Shown here piece after piece: positions 1 to 7,930 of a DNA stretch of 15,033 nt. Under the pieces are notes generated by a model. It had not been told where the DNA came from, did no database searches, and saw only the letters and a list, made by a program, of their open reading frames with translations. Where the stretch lies: the NCBI GenBank assembly GCA_025360665.1, contig JANYBU010000078.1, positions 1 through 15,033 on the forward strand, given 5' to 3'. Positions within the stretch are counted from its first letter, which is position 1. Each line of letters begins with the position of its first letter. The translations under genes and the position numbers were made by a program. The stretch is from Nitrospira sp. Its GTDB lineage: Bacteria; Nitrospirota; Nitrospiria; Nitrospirales; Nitrospiraceae.

Positions 1-244
1 CGAACGCCCCGGTCGCTTGTCGGACCCCTGCATTGCGCGCTGCACTTTGGCCTGCGTTCGCCTGCTGAACCACTCTCACCCGCGCACCGTATTGTTTCAG
101 CAACGCACACGAGCCGTCCGTAGATCCGTCATCCACACAAACGATTTCATAATCCTGAAACGTTTGGGCAAAAACGCTCTCCAGCGATTCCCTGAGAAAT
201 CGCTCGCCGTTGTACACCGGAATCACGACACTCACCAATGGCAT
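1..244 (-). CDS. Glycosyltransferase family 2, N-terminal part (runs off the left edge)
   Basis: The 81 complete codons in the window give a typical GT2 (GT-A fold) N-terminus. It starts MPLVSVVIPVYNGERFLRES, followed by a beta-strand and nucleotide-binding stretch EIVCVDDGSTDGS, and then the QQANAGQSAARNAGVRQATG segment found in many GT2 enzymes just before the DXD motif. The DXD motif itself lies outside the window. The ATG at 244-242 is preceded by GAAGGA six bases upstream, a good ribosome-binding site, and lies 32 bp after the methyltransferase stop, so the two are probably co-transcribed. The family transfers a sugar from a nucleotide-sugar donor at the cytoplasmic face of the membrane. 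The sugar and acceptor cannot be told from this fragment. The context suggests outer core or O-chain. Confidence 0.9.
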   Translation of the reverse strand, partial: MPLVSVVIPVYNGERFLRESLESVFAQTFQDYEIVCVDDGSTDGSCALLKQYGARVRVVQQANAGQSAARNAGVRQATGAF

Positions 245-276
245 CGAATATCCTTCACGCAAAGGCCCAAAGGCCC

Positions 277-771
277 TCAGATGGGCTTGACCGCCTCAAG
301 CTCTATATCCATTTCTATACATGCATTCCACAGATACCGGCGGAAGCGTTTCTGGAAGTAGCCCGGCATAAACTTAAACGGTTTTCGCATCTTGAAGTAC
401 GTGGAGCGAATTTTAAAGTTTGTCTTGAGCCCGTAATAGTTCTGGTAATCGAAGTACTCAAACGTGGCCTCAGTGATATAGCGCACATGTGTCGGGTCAA
501 CAAAGGCCTCGCGAGAGGCATAATAGGGGGTCCGCACATAGACCTTCGCACCAGGTTCACAGATGCGATACAGCTCTTCCATAAACGCGATGAGATCGTC
601 CATGTGCTCGACGATATTGTGCAGAAACACAGTGGTCACGCTACCATCTTGAAAGGGAAGACCCTGTTCAAAGTCGCAGACGACGGCCACCCCGGGTAAG
701 CTTCGCCGATCGACTCCCAGCGCGCCGGGATGCTTATGCGCCCCACAACCGATATCAAGGCTAAGCCCCAT
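277..771 (-). CDS. Small class I SAM-dependent methyltransferase (Methyltransf_11-like)
   Basis: This 164-aa protein opens directly with SAM-binding motif I (LDIGCGAHKHPG, residues 5-16), followed by an acidic residue at the end of the next strand (GVDR, D21). It also has a motif II-like CDFEQGLPF (32-40) and the post-motif segment HNIVEHMDD (51-59), typical of the methyltransferase-11/23 group found in polysaccharide clusters. It is shorter than most such enzymes (about 200-250 aa) and lacks an N-terminal extension. The basic, aromatic C-terminal half (about 105-150) may bind the acceptor. The ATG at 771 has AGAGGTGA just upstream, a strong ribosome-binding site. It sits between a WaaQ-like GT9 gene and a GT2 gene, so methylation of a core or O-chain sugar is a reasonable inference, but the substrate is unknown. 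Confidence 0.85.
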   Translation of the reverse strand: MGLSLDIGCGAHKHPGALGVDRRSLPGVAVVCDFEQGLPFQDGSVTTVFLHNIVEHMDDLIAFMEELYRICEPGAKVYVRTPYYASREAFVDPTHVRYITEATFEYFDYQNYYGLKTNFKIRSTYFKMRKPFKFMPGYFQKRFRRYLWNACIEMDIELEAVKPI

Positions 772-823
772 GAGTCACCTCTGTACAAGCTCTAAACAAA
801 CTGGCACCTGGAAAGACATCACG

Positions 824-1882
824 TCAGCGACCTGAAGAGCTGTATGAGGCCGCACCGCCAAGCTTCCCGACAGAGAGAAGCCGCTGGGCGGCAGCAAACA
901 CCTCGTAGACCGCGATTAACCTCATGCAATTCTCCTCGCCTCTTGTACAGGTCGGATGAAAGCAGCTGCGGCAATCGAGCCCCTTATAGAGCACCTCCAC
1001 AGGACCGCCACGAGGACCCCACTCAAGAGGGCTCGACGGACCAAACAACGCCACCACGGGAGTGCCCACTGCGGAGGCCATGTGCATCGCACCGCTATCG
1101 CTGCCAACGAAGAGCGCTGACTTTTTGGCGATGGCCGCGAACTGTTTAATGGTCGTACGGCCTGCCATGATGACGGGGCTACTCTTCGCCATTTGTCGAA
1201 TCTGTTGCGCGAGATCGCCGTCCTGGCGGCTGCCTCCGATCAATACCTGGCAACCATACTGGGACGTGAGATGATCGGCCAGCTCTGCGAACCGCTCTGG
1301 AGGCCAGGCCTTGAACCAGTACCGGGCGCCGGGCTGCAGTATCACAATCATCTGCGATCGTTGAACGCCGAGTTGATCCAACAGTTGATCCGCACTGCTC
1401 TCCTCTTCTGGCGTCAGCCACAGTTGAGGATCCTTTGAGCCGGCTTGGATGCTCATGGACTTGAGGGCTTCCAGATCCCGGTCAATCCTGTGCCGCACAC
1501 CTGGCACAGGCTGGACCACCTGTGTGTAGCACCGCACTCGCCACCGATGCTCGTCGTTGAATCCAATCCGAACCGGCGCCCCGCTGATCCAACTCAGAAA
1601 CGCAGACCGGTCTCCATCTGTCAAATCGATCACCGTGTCGAATCGCCGACGACGCAGCCCGGCAACGAGACGCGATTGTGCCGTCAGAGATCCTTTGTCG
1701 AGGACTATGATCTCGTCCAGATCCGGGTTTCCTGACAACACGTCTTCGGTCCCGCGATTCACCATCATCGTGACCTGCACATCCGGTCGCGCAACTTTGA
1801 TGGCTCTCACGGTCGGCGTCGCCAACAAAACGTCACCGATGTAGCGAAGTTTGATGATCAGAATTTTTTGCATGGCTGCCAT
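824..1882 (-). CDS. GT9 heptosyltransferase, WaaQ (heptosyltransferase III)-like
   Basis: This 352-aa protein is a GT9 (ADP-heptose:LPS heptosyltransferase) enzyme. Its N-terminus reads KILIIKLRYIGDVLLATPTV (residues 6-25); the R-x-x-GDVLL-x-TP pattern is typical of the RfaQ/WaaQ group. It has the central QPGARYWFKAWPPERFAEL (183-201) and the donor-site block GSDSGAMHMASAVGTPVVAL (260-279) followed by FGPSSP. A C-x2-C-x4-C-x6-C cluster lies at 304, 307, 312 and 319. Family members transfer heptose from ADP-heptose to inner-core LPS at the cytoplasmic membrane. The third-heptose role is inferred from similarity. ATG at 1882 is used; ATG at 1873 is an alternative, and neither has a convincing ribosome-binding site. 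Its upstream region is a tandem-repeat array (1883-1959). Confidence 0.9.
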   Translation of the reverse strand: MAAMQKILIIKLRYIGDVLLATPTVRAIKVARPDVQVTMMVNRGTEDVLSGNPDLDEIIVLDKGSLTAQSRLVAGLRRRRFDTVIDLTDGDRSAFLSWISGAPVRIGFNDEHRWRVRCYTQVVQPVPGVRHRIDRDLEALKSMSIQAGSKDPQLWLTPEEESSADQLLDQLGVQRSQMIVILQPGARYWFKAWPPERFAELADHLTSQYGCQVLIGGSRQDGDLAQQIRQMAKSSPVIMAGRTTIKQFAAIAKKSALFVGSDSGAMHMASAVGTPVVALFGPSSPLEWGPRGGPVEVLYKGLDCRSCFHPTCTRGEENCMRLIAVYEVFAAAQRLLSVGKLGGAASYSSSGR

Positions 1883-1959
1883 GTCACAAAGTCATCAAGT
1901 CATAAAGTCGAAAGTCCTCGTCACGCCTTGAAGACTTTCAGACCTTACGACTTTCAGAC
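1883..1959. repeat. Inverted pair of 8-nt tandem arrays (AAAGTCAT units)
   Basis: The left arm (1883-1916) repeats a roughly 8-nt unit of the form ATAAAGTC four times with small changes. The right arm (1933-1959) carries the inverse complement, GACTTTCA GACCTTAC GACTTTCA GAC. A 16-nt spacer separates them. The right arm contains the TGA stop (1956-1954) of the upstream GT4 gene, so the array meets or invades its 3' end. The left arm abuts the start codon of the next gene. There is no T-run, so it does not look like a standard intrinsic terminator, although the transcript could fold into a long imperfect hairpin. It belongs to the same architectural class as the other arrays in this window but has its own unit. 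Confidence 0.8.
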
Positions 1960-3066
1960 AGTTCCACCACACACTTCCCGATAGAGCGCAACTGTCTTGG
2001 TCGCCGCCTGCTCCCAGGAGAACTGCTTGGCACGAGCGAATCCTTTGATTTTCAAGGCAGCTCGCAGCGACTCATCCTCAAGCGCACGGATCATCGCCTC
2101 TCCGAGCGCTCGCGCGTCTTGAGGATCTGCCAACAGGGCCGCATCACCCGCCACCTCCGCCAACGCAGTCGAATTGGACGTGAGCACCGGCGCCCCACAG
2201 GCCATTGCTTCCAACACAGGCATCCCAAACCCTTCGTACAACGAGGGGAAGACGAAGAGATCGGTGGAGGAATACAACAACTGCAGATCGTTCGTGGACA
2301 ACCGTCCTGGGCAGAGCACCTTTTCCAATAAGCTGCGCCTTCGAGCCGTTTTCTCATAGTCCCCAAACGGATGGATCGGCGAGCCGACAAGGACCAACAT
2401 TCTCGATCCCAGCTTCTTCCGCACCATCTCGGCGCCCTCAAGAAATATCTGGTGATTCTTGCGCGGGTCTGCCCCTCCAATAAATAAGACATAATGCTCG
2501 GCCTTCAGACCGATCCGTTTTCGCAACTCCGCCATCGACTGGTCGTCCCGGCGTGGCACGAAATCCTCCGACACTCCATTGGGAATCACCCTGATGTGCT
2601 CGCGTTTCAAACCATAGAGTTCCACGAGCTCTCTCGCGGAAAATTCTGACACCGTGATGGCTTTTCTGGCCCGCAGCGCAGTCTGTCTCGTCTTGAACGA
2701 CGAGGGCCATTGACCCAACATCTTCTTCGAATACTCAGGGTGGCGATCCAGCCAGAGATCGTGAATGGTCACGACCCCGCCATAGCGCCCGACAGTCTGC
2801 ATCTTAAAGTTGGTCCCATGGTACAGATCCAATTCATCGGACGAACCCCTCTTCCCCATCCCCCAGCGGCTTGAGTTCATCCACTGAATCCGTTCAACGC
2901 CCGGCCACGCTTTCACAGAGGCAGGCTGTTCAGCACCCGGTTTGGCATAGGCCAGAAAGTCGATGCCTTCTTGCTGTGCCAGCATCGTGCGGAGCAGATG
3001 GTAACTGTGCCACCCCACTCCGCCAAGGTCGCCCACCATCGGATTGGCATCTATACCGATTCTCAT
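1954..3066 (-). CDS. Glycosyltransferase family 4 (GT-B fold)
   Basis: Read from ATG at 3066 (MRIGIDANPMVGDLGGVGWH), this is a 370-aa GT4 enzyme of normal length. The N-terminal domain has the glycine-rich acceptor loop GDLGGVG (12-18), LYHGTNF (81-87) and VTIHDLW (99-105). The C-terminal donor domain has IPNGV (161-165), FIGGADPRKNHQIF (195-208) and the E-x7-E motif EGFGMPVLE (E278, E286), which binds the nucleotide sugar. The longest possible frame starts at 3117, but those 17 residues are encoded in the repeat element at 3078-3203. ATG 3066 has GGGGAGAGG directly upstream, so it is the better start. Features of this kind occur in mannosyltransferases and related enzymes of core and O-chain synthesis. 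The exact sugar is not determinable. Confidence 0.92.
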   Translation of the reverse strand: MRIGIDANPMVGDLGGVGWHSYHLLRTMLAQQEGIDFLAYAKPGAEQPASVKAWPGVERIQWMNSSRWGMGKRGSSDELDLYHGTNFKMQTVGRYGGVVTIHDLWLDRHPEYSKKMLGQWPSSFKTRQTALRARKAITVSEFSARELVELYGLKREHIRVIPNGVSEDFVPRRDDQSMAELRKRIGLKAEHYVLFIGGADPRKNHQIFLEGAEMVRKKLGSRMLVLVGSPIHPFGDYEKTARRRSLLEKVLCPGRLSTNDLQLLYSSTDLFVFPSLYEGFGMPVLEAMACGAPVLTSNSTALAEVAGDAALLADPQDARALGEAMIRALEDESLRAALKIKGFARAKQFSWEQAATKTVALYREVCGGTV

Positions 3067-3077
3067 CCTCTCCCCTT

Positions 3078-3203
3078 CACAGGATGCTGAAAAAGTCCGC
3101 CAGCATCGTTCTCGCATCGCTCAAAGGCTCAACGTACCGAAGCGTACGCCTCGCCTTTTCGCTCGTTGCGGCCTTGCTGGACAGCCTTTTTGAGCATCCT
3201 GTG
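3078..3203. repeat. 126-bp MITE/REP-like inverted-repeat element
   Basis: The ends form a 17-bp inverted repeat with one mismatch: CACAGGATGCTGAAAAA at 3078-3094, against CACAGGATGCTCAAAAA read from 3203 to 3187. The interior is an imperfect palindrome (GCATCGCTCAAAGGCTCAACGTAC facing GTACGCCTCGCCTTTTCGCTCGTTGC), so the whole element can fold into one long stem. It lies between two GT4 genes and ends about 11 bp upstream of the downstream gene's start codon, leaving its ribosome-binding site intact. It encodes no protein. I recall near-identical dispersed elements in Nitrospira genomes; that is memory rather than a search. The remaining gap, 3204-3275, shows nothing I recognise. Confidence 0.75.
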
Positions 3204-3275
3204 CGCAGTTCTCCAATTGTCCAAGCCGTGCGAGCCAGTGAGATTCCAGCCTGGTACAGAGTTTTTCCGAGGCTT

Positions 3276-4397
3276 CTAAGTTCCCAACACCTCACCATAT
3301 AACGCTTCCATGTGCATGACGGACGCATCGAGACTGAATCGCTCCTGCGCACGCGCCCTCCCACAACGGCCCATCTGCTCTCGTCGGACTTTGTCTTCCA
3401 GGAGCGACACCACGGTTGCGGCTAATGATTCGACATCTCCCGGAGGAACAAGCAAGCCAGTCTCTCCCTGCGCCACGACTTCGGGAAGTCCTCCTGTCGT
3501 GGTCGCAACCACGGCCTTTCCCATGGCCATCGCTTCGACCACCGCAATCCCAAATCCCTCCATGAGTGCCGGGTGCACATACAGATCGAGGGAAGCCAGG
3601 AACGGTTGAACTGGGTCCTGGAAGCCAACAATATGCACGCGATCGGCAATCTTCAGCTCCTGCGCGAGCCGCTTCAATCGATCGGCATAGTCGTGATCGT
3701 CACTGCCCACGATCACGTAATGCACCGTGGGCACCGCACAGACGATGGCCGGGAGAGCCCGAAGCATGACCTCATAGCCTTTTCGTGGGAACAGGTTGGC
3801 GACGGTGCCTAATAAGACGGCTCCGTTCGGAAGCCCGATCATCTGACGAATCGCCTGGTCATCATGCGTAGGTTGTCTCTCGGAAAGATCGATGCCGCTG
3901 TAGAGGGTCCGGACCTTTCTCGCCGACACCCCGCCGGCAATCAGCGACTGTTCAATCTGCCGAGAAATCGCAATGACGGCCTCTACACGATCAAGCTCGT
4001 AGCGTTGCACCTTCGCCGACTCGATTTCCTGTCTCACATGGGCCACGATCGACAGGGACTTAGCCACATAACGCGCGACCGCCCTCACGGTGTGGGGCAC
4101 CCACCAGATATCGTTCACATGAATCATAGCTGGATCGAGTTGATCCACGAGAGCGCCCAGGCGCCGGACCGCCGATCGGCGCTGAAACAGTGTGAGGGGC
4201 TTTCTCCAGGGGGGAAGGCTGAGCGCATGAGTGGGGACGGCGATCGCATGGAGCTGCTCTCTGAACGGGCCTGTTCCGGGACAGACCACATGCGGCTCCC
4301 ACTTCTGTCGATCGAGCGCCTTCAGTAATGCAATCAGATCGCGCTCTGCCCCGCCGATGGCTTCAATCCCATGCACGTACAGAATTCGCGTGCCCAC
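3276..4397 (-). CDS. Glycosyltransferase family 4 (GT-B fold)
   Basis: This 373-aa GT4 enzyme starts at a GTG (4397). The N-terminal domain has ILYVHGIEAIGGAERDL (residues 5-21) with the glycine-rich acceptor loop, and MIHVNDIWW (91-99). The C-terminal domain has YSGID (166-170), GTVANLFPRKGYEV (197-210), YVIVGSDD (227-234), the E-x7-E block EGFGIAVVE (E280, E288) and TTGGLPEVV followed by GETGLLVPPGD. The upstream gene ends TAG and this start overlaps it by one base (TAGTG), which suggests translational coupling. An ATG at 4442 would add 15 residues of non-family sequence inside the preceding gene, so it is less likely. Substrate unknown; the role is inferred to be in core or O-chain extension. 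Confidence 0.9.
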   Translation of the reverse strand: MGTRILYVHGIEAIGGAERDLIALLKALDRQKWEPHVVCPGTGPFREQLHAIAVPTHALSLPPWRKPLTLFQRRSAVRRLGALVDQLDPAMIHVNDIWWVPHTVRAVARYVAKSLSIVAHVRQEIESAKVQRYELDRVEAVIAISRQIEQSLIAGGVSARKVRTLYSGIDLSERQPTHDDQAIRQMIGLPNGAVLLGTVANLFPRKGYEVMLRALPAIVCAVPTVHYVIVGSDDHDYADRLKRLAQELKIADRVHIVGFQDPVQPFLASLDLYVHPALMEGFGIAVVEAMAMGKAVVATTTGGLPEVVAQGETGLLVPPGDVESLAATVVSLLEDKVRREQMGRCGRARAQERFSLDASVMHMEALYGEVLGT

Positions 4398-5191
4398 TAC
4401 CTGCGGTCCAATTGAGAGGCATCCTGCCTCGTTGCATCCCACAGCTTGGCATATTTCACAAAGGTGTACATGCTGGCGAACACACAGACAATGAGTCCGC
4501 GCACTCCATCGTGAAACCCCTGTTTCAGCACATAGGTTTTGACCCAGACCACCAGGGGACGGAAGACCAGGTCAATCCAGCCAACCGTCCGAACCGTCTT
4601 AGCCTTCTCCTGTGCCGCCAGCGTGGTATAGAGCCCAAACTTCTTGAAGTGATCCTGAATGCGCCGCTCCGTGTAATGATCGAGGTGCCCGACCACTGTT
4701 CCAATCTCTCCATCGACGATGAGATTTTCATGTACGGCGACATCGTTGTACTGAGCGAGCCCCCGTCGAAACAGGCGCACTTGATAATCGGGGTAGACCC
4801 CGCCTCCTCGCACCCAGGCTCCGTAAAAAAAGTTCCGCCTGGGAATCCGATAGGCCACGGGAGCGCCCAGCCTCCATCGCTCGAGGCAGGTCCGCACTTC
4901 TCCACGAAGTTCTTCGGTCACTCGTTCGTCGGCATCGAGGATCAGAATCCAGTCAGACGACGCCTGTGCCATCCCGAAATTCTTCTGTAGGCCGAAGCCG
5001 GGCCAGGGACGCACGAAGACCTTCGCCCCACAGGCACGGGCTAACTCTACGGTCTTGTCACAGCTCTCCGCATCGACCACGATCAACTCATTGGCCCACT
5101 GAGCCGACCTCAGACAGTCCTGGATATTGGCTTCTTCATTCTTGGTGATCACCACGCAAGCCACGGTGGGCAGACCGGAGGCACTGGTCAT
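4397..5191 (-). CDS. Glycosyltransferase family 2, WaaE/KdtX-like (beta-1,4-glucosyltransferase group)
   Basis: This 264-aa protein matches the WaaE/KdtX-type GT2 group in length and motif order: VACVVITKNEEANIQDCLRS (residues 10-29), ANELIVVDAESCDKT (33-47), GFGLQKNFGMAQASSDWILI (65-84), the DXD-type LDADER (85-90), RRNFFYG and YPDYQVRLFRR (133-143), and VHENL (153-157), where the acidic residue is a candidate base. A hydrophobic C-terminal stretch (about 206-248) may contact the membrane. In enterics WaaE adds glucose to inner-core heptose; the sugar here is inferred, not shown. It starts at ATG 5191, overlapping the previous stop as ATGA, and ends one base into the next start. A paralogue lies at 7178-7930. 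Confidence 0.88.
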   Translation of the reverse strand: MTSASGLPTVACVVITKNEEANIQDCLRSAQWANELIVVDAESCDKTVELARACGAKVFVRPWPGFGLQKNFGMAQASSDWILILDADERVTEELRGEVRTCLERWRLGAPVAYRIPRRNFFYGAWVRGGGVYPDYQVRLFRRGLAQYNDVAVHENLIVDGEIGTVVGHLDHYTERRIQDHFKKFGLYTTLAAQEKAKTVRTVGWIDLVFRPLVVWVKTYVLKQGFHDGVRGLIVCVFASMYTFVKYAKLWDATRQDASQLDRR

Positions 5192-6192
5192 GACGGCATT
5201 CCTCTGGGCAGCACGGTCGCCGCCTGCTCAAACTGCCGACGGTATTGATCGACCACACGATCGGGACTGACCCAGAGTCGGCGCCAAGCCGTGGCGCGAT
5301 CAAGCTCCTGGACCAGTTTCTTCACAGGCTTCACCACACGCCGAATGAGCTGCTGCCCGAAGGACGACGTGGAAAACTCGGCCGGCTTACACCACAACTC
5401 GGCTTGTTCGGCCTGGCTCCACTTCCGGTCGATCGTCAATCGTTCATGGGTGCAGGCAAACGGCTCCCGCTTACTCTTGATCGTCGCCCGGATGAAATGA
5501 TGCACGAACGACGCCCCCACGACCATGCATCGCTTCACATCCCCGATTACCTGCTCGCGCTTGCGCAAAGTGTAGTACAGGTCCCAGTCAGCGGACTGAA
5601 TCCGTTCGTCCAAACCGCCGAGTGCGTCATAGGCCGATCGCCTGATCATGACGCAGGACCCAACGATCCCATCGAACATCCTTCCGGCAAACGCTCGGTG
5701 CGCCTCCCCGCAATAGCGTTCCCAATCGCCATACATCGCCTGAATCATCGTTCGCAGCTGGTCGATGCCCTTTCCGCTGGAGAGCCGTCCTTGCCCGATC
5801 GCCGCCCAGCGTCCCTGCATCCAATCGGTCAAGGAGGCAGTCGGCATCATTTCCAGCCCCAGCGGCGACGCGGCATGCAGACCATGTCGCTCCATCGCAT
5901 CGACCAAGAATCCGTTCCAGTTCGGCGCGACGTACAAATCGTTGTTGATGTGGCACAGAAACTCTCCGCTCGCCAAGTCGGAGCCAAGGTTCATCGATTC
6001 CGGATAGCAGAGGTTTCGATCGTTTCGAATCACCCGGCACCCGTTCGCCTCAAAGAACTCCGCCGACCCGTCCGTCGAATGATTGTCGACGACGATGACT
6101 TCATACGGACCGGTCGTGTACCGGCGAATCCCTTCGAGGAACAGTTGGTTGTGCCCCAATTGATTGTGCACGGCGACGATGATACTCAGCAT
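5188..6192 (-). CDS. Glycosyltransferase family 2 (rhamnosyltransferase-like GT-A)
   Basis: From ATG 6192 this is a 334-aa GT2 enzyme: MLSIIVAVHNQ (1-11), YEVIVVDNHSTDGSAEFF (30-47), the NRNLCYP-type segment around 58-64, and a DXD-like NND (83-85). These are followed by the GSCVMIRRSAYDALGGLDE acceptor loop (178-196) and DWDLYYTLRK (202-211), where the acidic residues are typical catalytic or metal positions. A TTG at 6210 would add six residues. Neither start has a clear ribosome-binding site, and ATG 6192 gives the usual family N-terminus. The basic, helical tail (about 280-325) is longer than in minimal GT2 enzymes. The stop overlaps the next start as ATGA. Family resemblance suggests an O-chain or outer-core transferase; the sugar is unknown. 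Confidence 0.88.
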   Translation of the reverse strand: MLSIIVAVHNQLGHNQLFLEGIRRYTTGPYEVIVVDNHSTDGSAEFFEANGCRVIRNDRNLCYPESMNLGSDLASGEFLCHINNDLYVAPNWNGFLVDAMERHGLHAASPLGLEMMPTASLTDWMQGRWAAIGQGRLSSGKGIDQLRTMIQAMYGDWERYCGEAHRAFAGRMFDGIVGSCVMIRRSAYDALGGLDERIQSADWDLYYTLRKREQVIGDVKRCMVVGASFVHHFIRATIKSKREPFACTHERLTIDRKWSQAEQAELWCKPAEFSTSSFGQQLIRRVVKPVKKLVQELDRATAWRRLWVSPDRVVDQYRRQFEQAATVLPRGMPS

Positions 6193-6219
6193 GATGTGAC
6201 GCGCGGCCAACCACTCATG

Positions 6220-7065
6220 TTACCCCCGAAACCCGCGTCGAAGGACTTCCTGATAAAACTGGAGATTCAGCCAGCGATTGCGGCGGGCAGCCCAGCGCCT
6301 GGAGGATCGGAGACGATCCGCCATCACCGCTGGATGCGACCCACTGAATTCCTTCAACATGGCATAGTCCTCAAACTGAAAGCTGTCGTGCGCAAGCTGC
6401 TTGGCCTCTGCGGCGGGGATGTGGCCTCCATGATAGACCGCCACTTGCTCCCGTTTTTTTTCTACCATCGTTTTAGGGTCCTTCACCCATCCATAGTGAA
6501 AGACGCGCCCGCCCGATGGGGCGATCCATTCTTTCGGTCCGCTCTGGAGATACTGCTGCGTCGCCTTGAGATGGAACCCCACGGCATCGCCGCAGGACTC
6601 GACCTCACCGTTGTTCCGAATGATCCTCACAGCCTTGTGGTAGAACCAGGGGTTGGTCGACCAATAGTCCGCGATAAAATGCAGATATCGGAACAAGAGC
6701 CCTTTCACCTCAGGATTGCCGAGATGGCGGCGCATCGCCTCCTGGATGACGGGCAAGTCGTCTTCGTGCACGACCTCGTCGGCTTGAATGTAGAACGCCC
6801 AATCCCCGGTACAGTGTGACAACGCAATGTTGGTCTGTTGGGCGTAAATCAGCCCATCTTTTCGCAGCGTCTCATCCCAGACCGACTCCACGATTTTGAT
6901 CTTCGGGCCGCCGATCGAACGAATCAGCTCAAGCGTGCCGTCGTCGCACCGCCCGACATTCACGATGAACTCATCGACGACCGGCAAAATGGAACGGATC
7001 GACTCCACGACCGGATAGTCGTACTTCACCACGTTCCGTACGAATGTAAATCCGCTGACCTTCAT
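6220..7065 (-). CDS. Glycosyltransferase family 2-like protein
   Basis: This 281-aa protein begins MKVSGFTFVRNVVKYDYPVV, with the V-R-N form of the first GT2 motif, then DEFIVNVGRCDDGTLELI (31-48), TGDWAFYIQADEVVHEDDLP (86-105) with QADE in place of the more usual LDADE, and a late VFHYGWVKDPKTM segment (188-200). This is a recognised subgroup of GT2-like enzymes of LPS and capsule loci. It contains an in-frame run of eight A's (complement of 6454-6461) that does not disturb the frame. The ATG at 7065 has no obvious ribosome-binding site and lies just downstream of a 9-nt repeat hairpin (7083-7173). The donor and acceptor are unknown; a core-extension role is inferred from the neighbours. Confidence 0.87.
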   Translation of the reverse strand: MKVSGFTFVRNVVKYDYPVVESIRSILPVVDEFIVNVGRCDDGTLELIRSIGGPKIKIVESVWDETLRKDGLIYAQQTNIALSHCTGDWAFYIQADEVVHEDDLPVIQEAMRRHLGNPEVKGLLFRYLHFIADYWSTNPWFYHKAVRIIRNNGEVESCGDAVGFHLKATQQYLQSGPKEWIAPSGGRVFHYGWVKDPKTMVEKKREQVAVYHGGHIPAAEAKQLAHDSFQFEDYAMLKEFSGSHPAVMADRLRSSRRWAARRNRWLNLQFYQEVLRRGFRG

Positions 7066-7082
7066 AGTTTAAAGGATCGAAC

Positions 7083-7173
7083 GGTTTGTCTGGTTGTTTC
7101 GTGTATTTGGTTTGTCTGGTTACTCCGGTTACTCACGAGATAAACCAAACAAACAAGATGAACCAGATAAACA
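7083..7173. repeat. Inverted pair of 9-nt tandem arrays (TCTGGTTTG units)
   Basis: The left arm (7083-7133) contains repeated GGTTTGTCT, GGTTACTCC and GGTTACTCA units. The right arm (7138-7173) reads GATAAACCA AACAAACAA GATGAACCA GATAAACAC, the inverse complement of the left type. The transcript could form a long imperfect hairpin between two GT2 genes. The upstream gene's TGA (7180-7178) lies five bases outside the array. The unit is close to those in the two arrays found inside reading frames (10753-10833 and 14496-14558). There is no ORF in the 7066-7177 gap and no T-run to suggest a terminator. Confidence 0.8.
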
Positions 7174-7177
7174 CGGT

Positions 7178-7930
7178 TCATGGTTTCGAGAGCTCCCAGA
7201 ATTTCGCATACTTCATGAAGGTGTAATAGGCATAGAGTCCGGAAAGAATCAAGCCAGGCATACCGTCGAGGAAGCCGGTCCGCTGCACATACATCTTTAG
7301 AAACGCGCCGAGCGGATGGGTGATCAATTGATGGGAGGAGAACCGCCGGCCTTGCTCCGCCATGCGACGGGCCATCAAATCCGAGTAGCGATCTTGTTTC
7401 GCCACGTAGTGATCGATGTCCCGAAAGGGATACTGCAGCGCGGGACTCTTGAGAAACCCGACCGGCCCGTCACAGTCAAAGCTTTCATGGACCAGTTCTT
7501 CGCGATAACGAAACCGTTCCTTTCGAAATAACTGCGGTTGCCGATAATCGGGATACCAGCCGCAATGTTCGATCCACCGGCCTAAAAAATAGTTCTTTCT
7601 TGGGACGAAGTAGGCATCCGCCTCGGGTCCACGGTCGAGCAGCAGTCGAATCTCTTCCCGCAACTCGGGCGTCATCCTCTCATCGCTATCCAAACTAAAA
7701 ACCCACTCATGGGTCGTGAGCGCGACTGCCTGATTGCGCAGATTGCCGAATCCTTTGAAGTCGACTTGATAAACCTTGTTCGTAAACTCACGGCTGATTA
7801 CAGCCGTCCGATCCGTACTGTGGGAATCCACGACGATCAGCTCATCGCCCCAGCCTGCCACAGACTCAAGGCAGGCCCGCATATTGGGCTCGTCGTTGTA
7901 AGCGATGACATAAACCGACAATTTAGACAT
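7178..7930 (-). CDS. Glycosyltransferase family 2, WaaE/KdtX-like (second paralogue)
   Basis: This 250-aa protein is a GT2 enzyme of the same WaaE/KdtX-type group as the one at 4397-5191. It has LSVYVIAYNDEPNMRACLES (4-23), DELIVVDSHSTDRT (29-42), GFGNLRNQAVALTTHEWVFS (60-79), the DXD-type LDSDER (80-85), PRKNYFLGRWI and YPDYRQPQLFRK (126-137), LVHESF (146-151) and a hydrophobic C-terminal region (about 205-245). ATG 7930 is chosen over a longer start at 7966: AAGG lies six bases upstream, and the family N-terminus begins there. It overlaps the end of the preceding GT9 gene by 8 nt, which suggests coupling. Two paralogues in one cluster point to two similar linkages or two acceptors; the sugars are unknown. 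Confidence 0.88.
   Translation of the reverse strand: MSKLSVYVIAYNDEPNMRACLESVAGWGDELIVVDSHSTDRTAVISREFTNKVYQVDFKGFGNLRNQAVALTTHEWVFSLDSDERMTPELREEIRLLLDRGPEADAYFVPRKNYFLGRWIEHCGWYPDYRQPQLFRKERFRYREELVHESFDCDGPVGFLKSPALQYPFRDIDHYVAKQDRYSDLMARRMAEQGRRFSSHQLITHPLGAFLKMYVQRTGFLDGMPGLILSGLYAYYTFMKYAKFWELSKP

Noticed and set aside
238..699. A 153-codon plus-strand open frame
   Set aside because: It is antisense to the methyltransferase, whose SAM-binding motifs and ribosome-binding site make the minus-strand reading convincing.
3067..3117. N-terminal extension of the GT4 gene to a start at 3117
   Set aside because: The 17 added residues come from the 126-bp repeat element, and the ATG at 3066 has a strong ribosome-binding site and the family N-terminus.
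4398..4442. ATG 4442 as start of the second GT4 gene
   Set aside because: It adds 15 residues unlike the family N-terminus, read from within the preceding gene. GTG 4397 overlapping the previous stop fits better.
6454..6461. A8 tract in the GT2 gene at 6220-7065 as a possible slippage site
   Set aside because: The frame continues with good family sequence on both sides (M-V-E-K-K-R), so there is no evidence of a shift.
5245..6819. A 524-codon open frame on the plus strand, starting at TTG
   Set aside because: It lies antisense to two clear GT2 genes, spans the gap between them, and has the arginine-, proline- and histidine-rich make-up of antisense translation of GC-rich genes. No family motif was seen.
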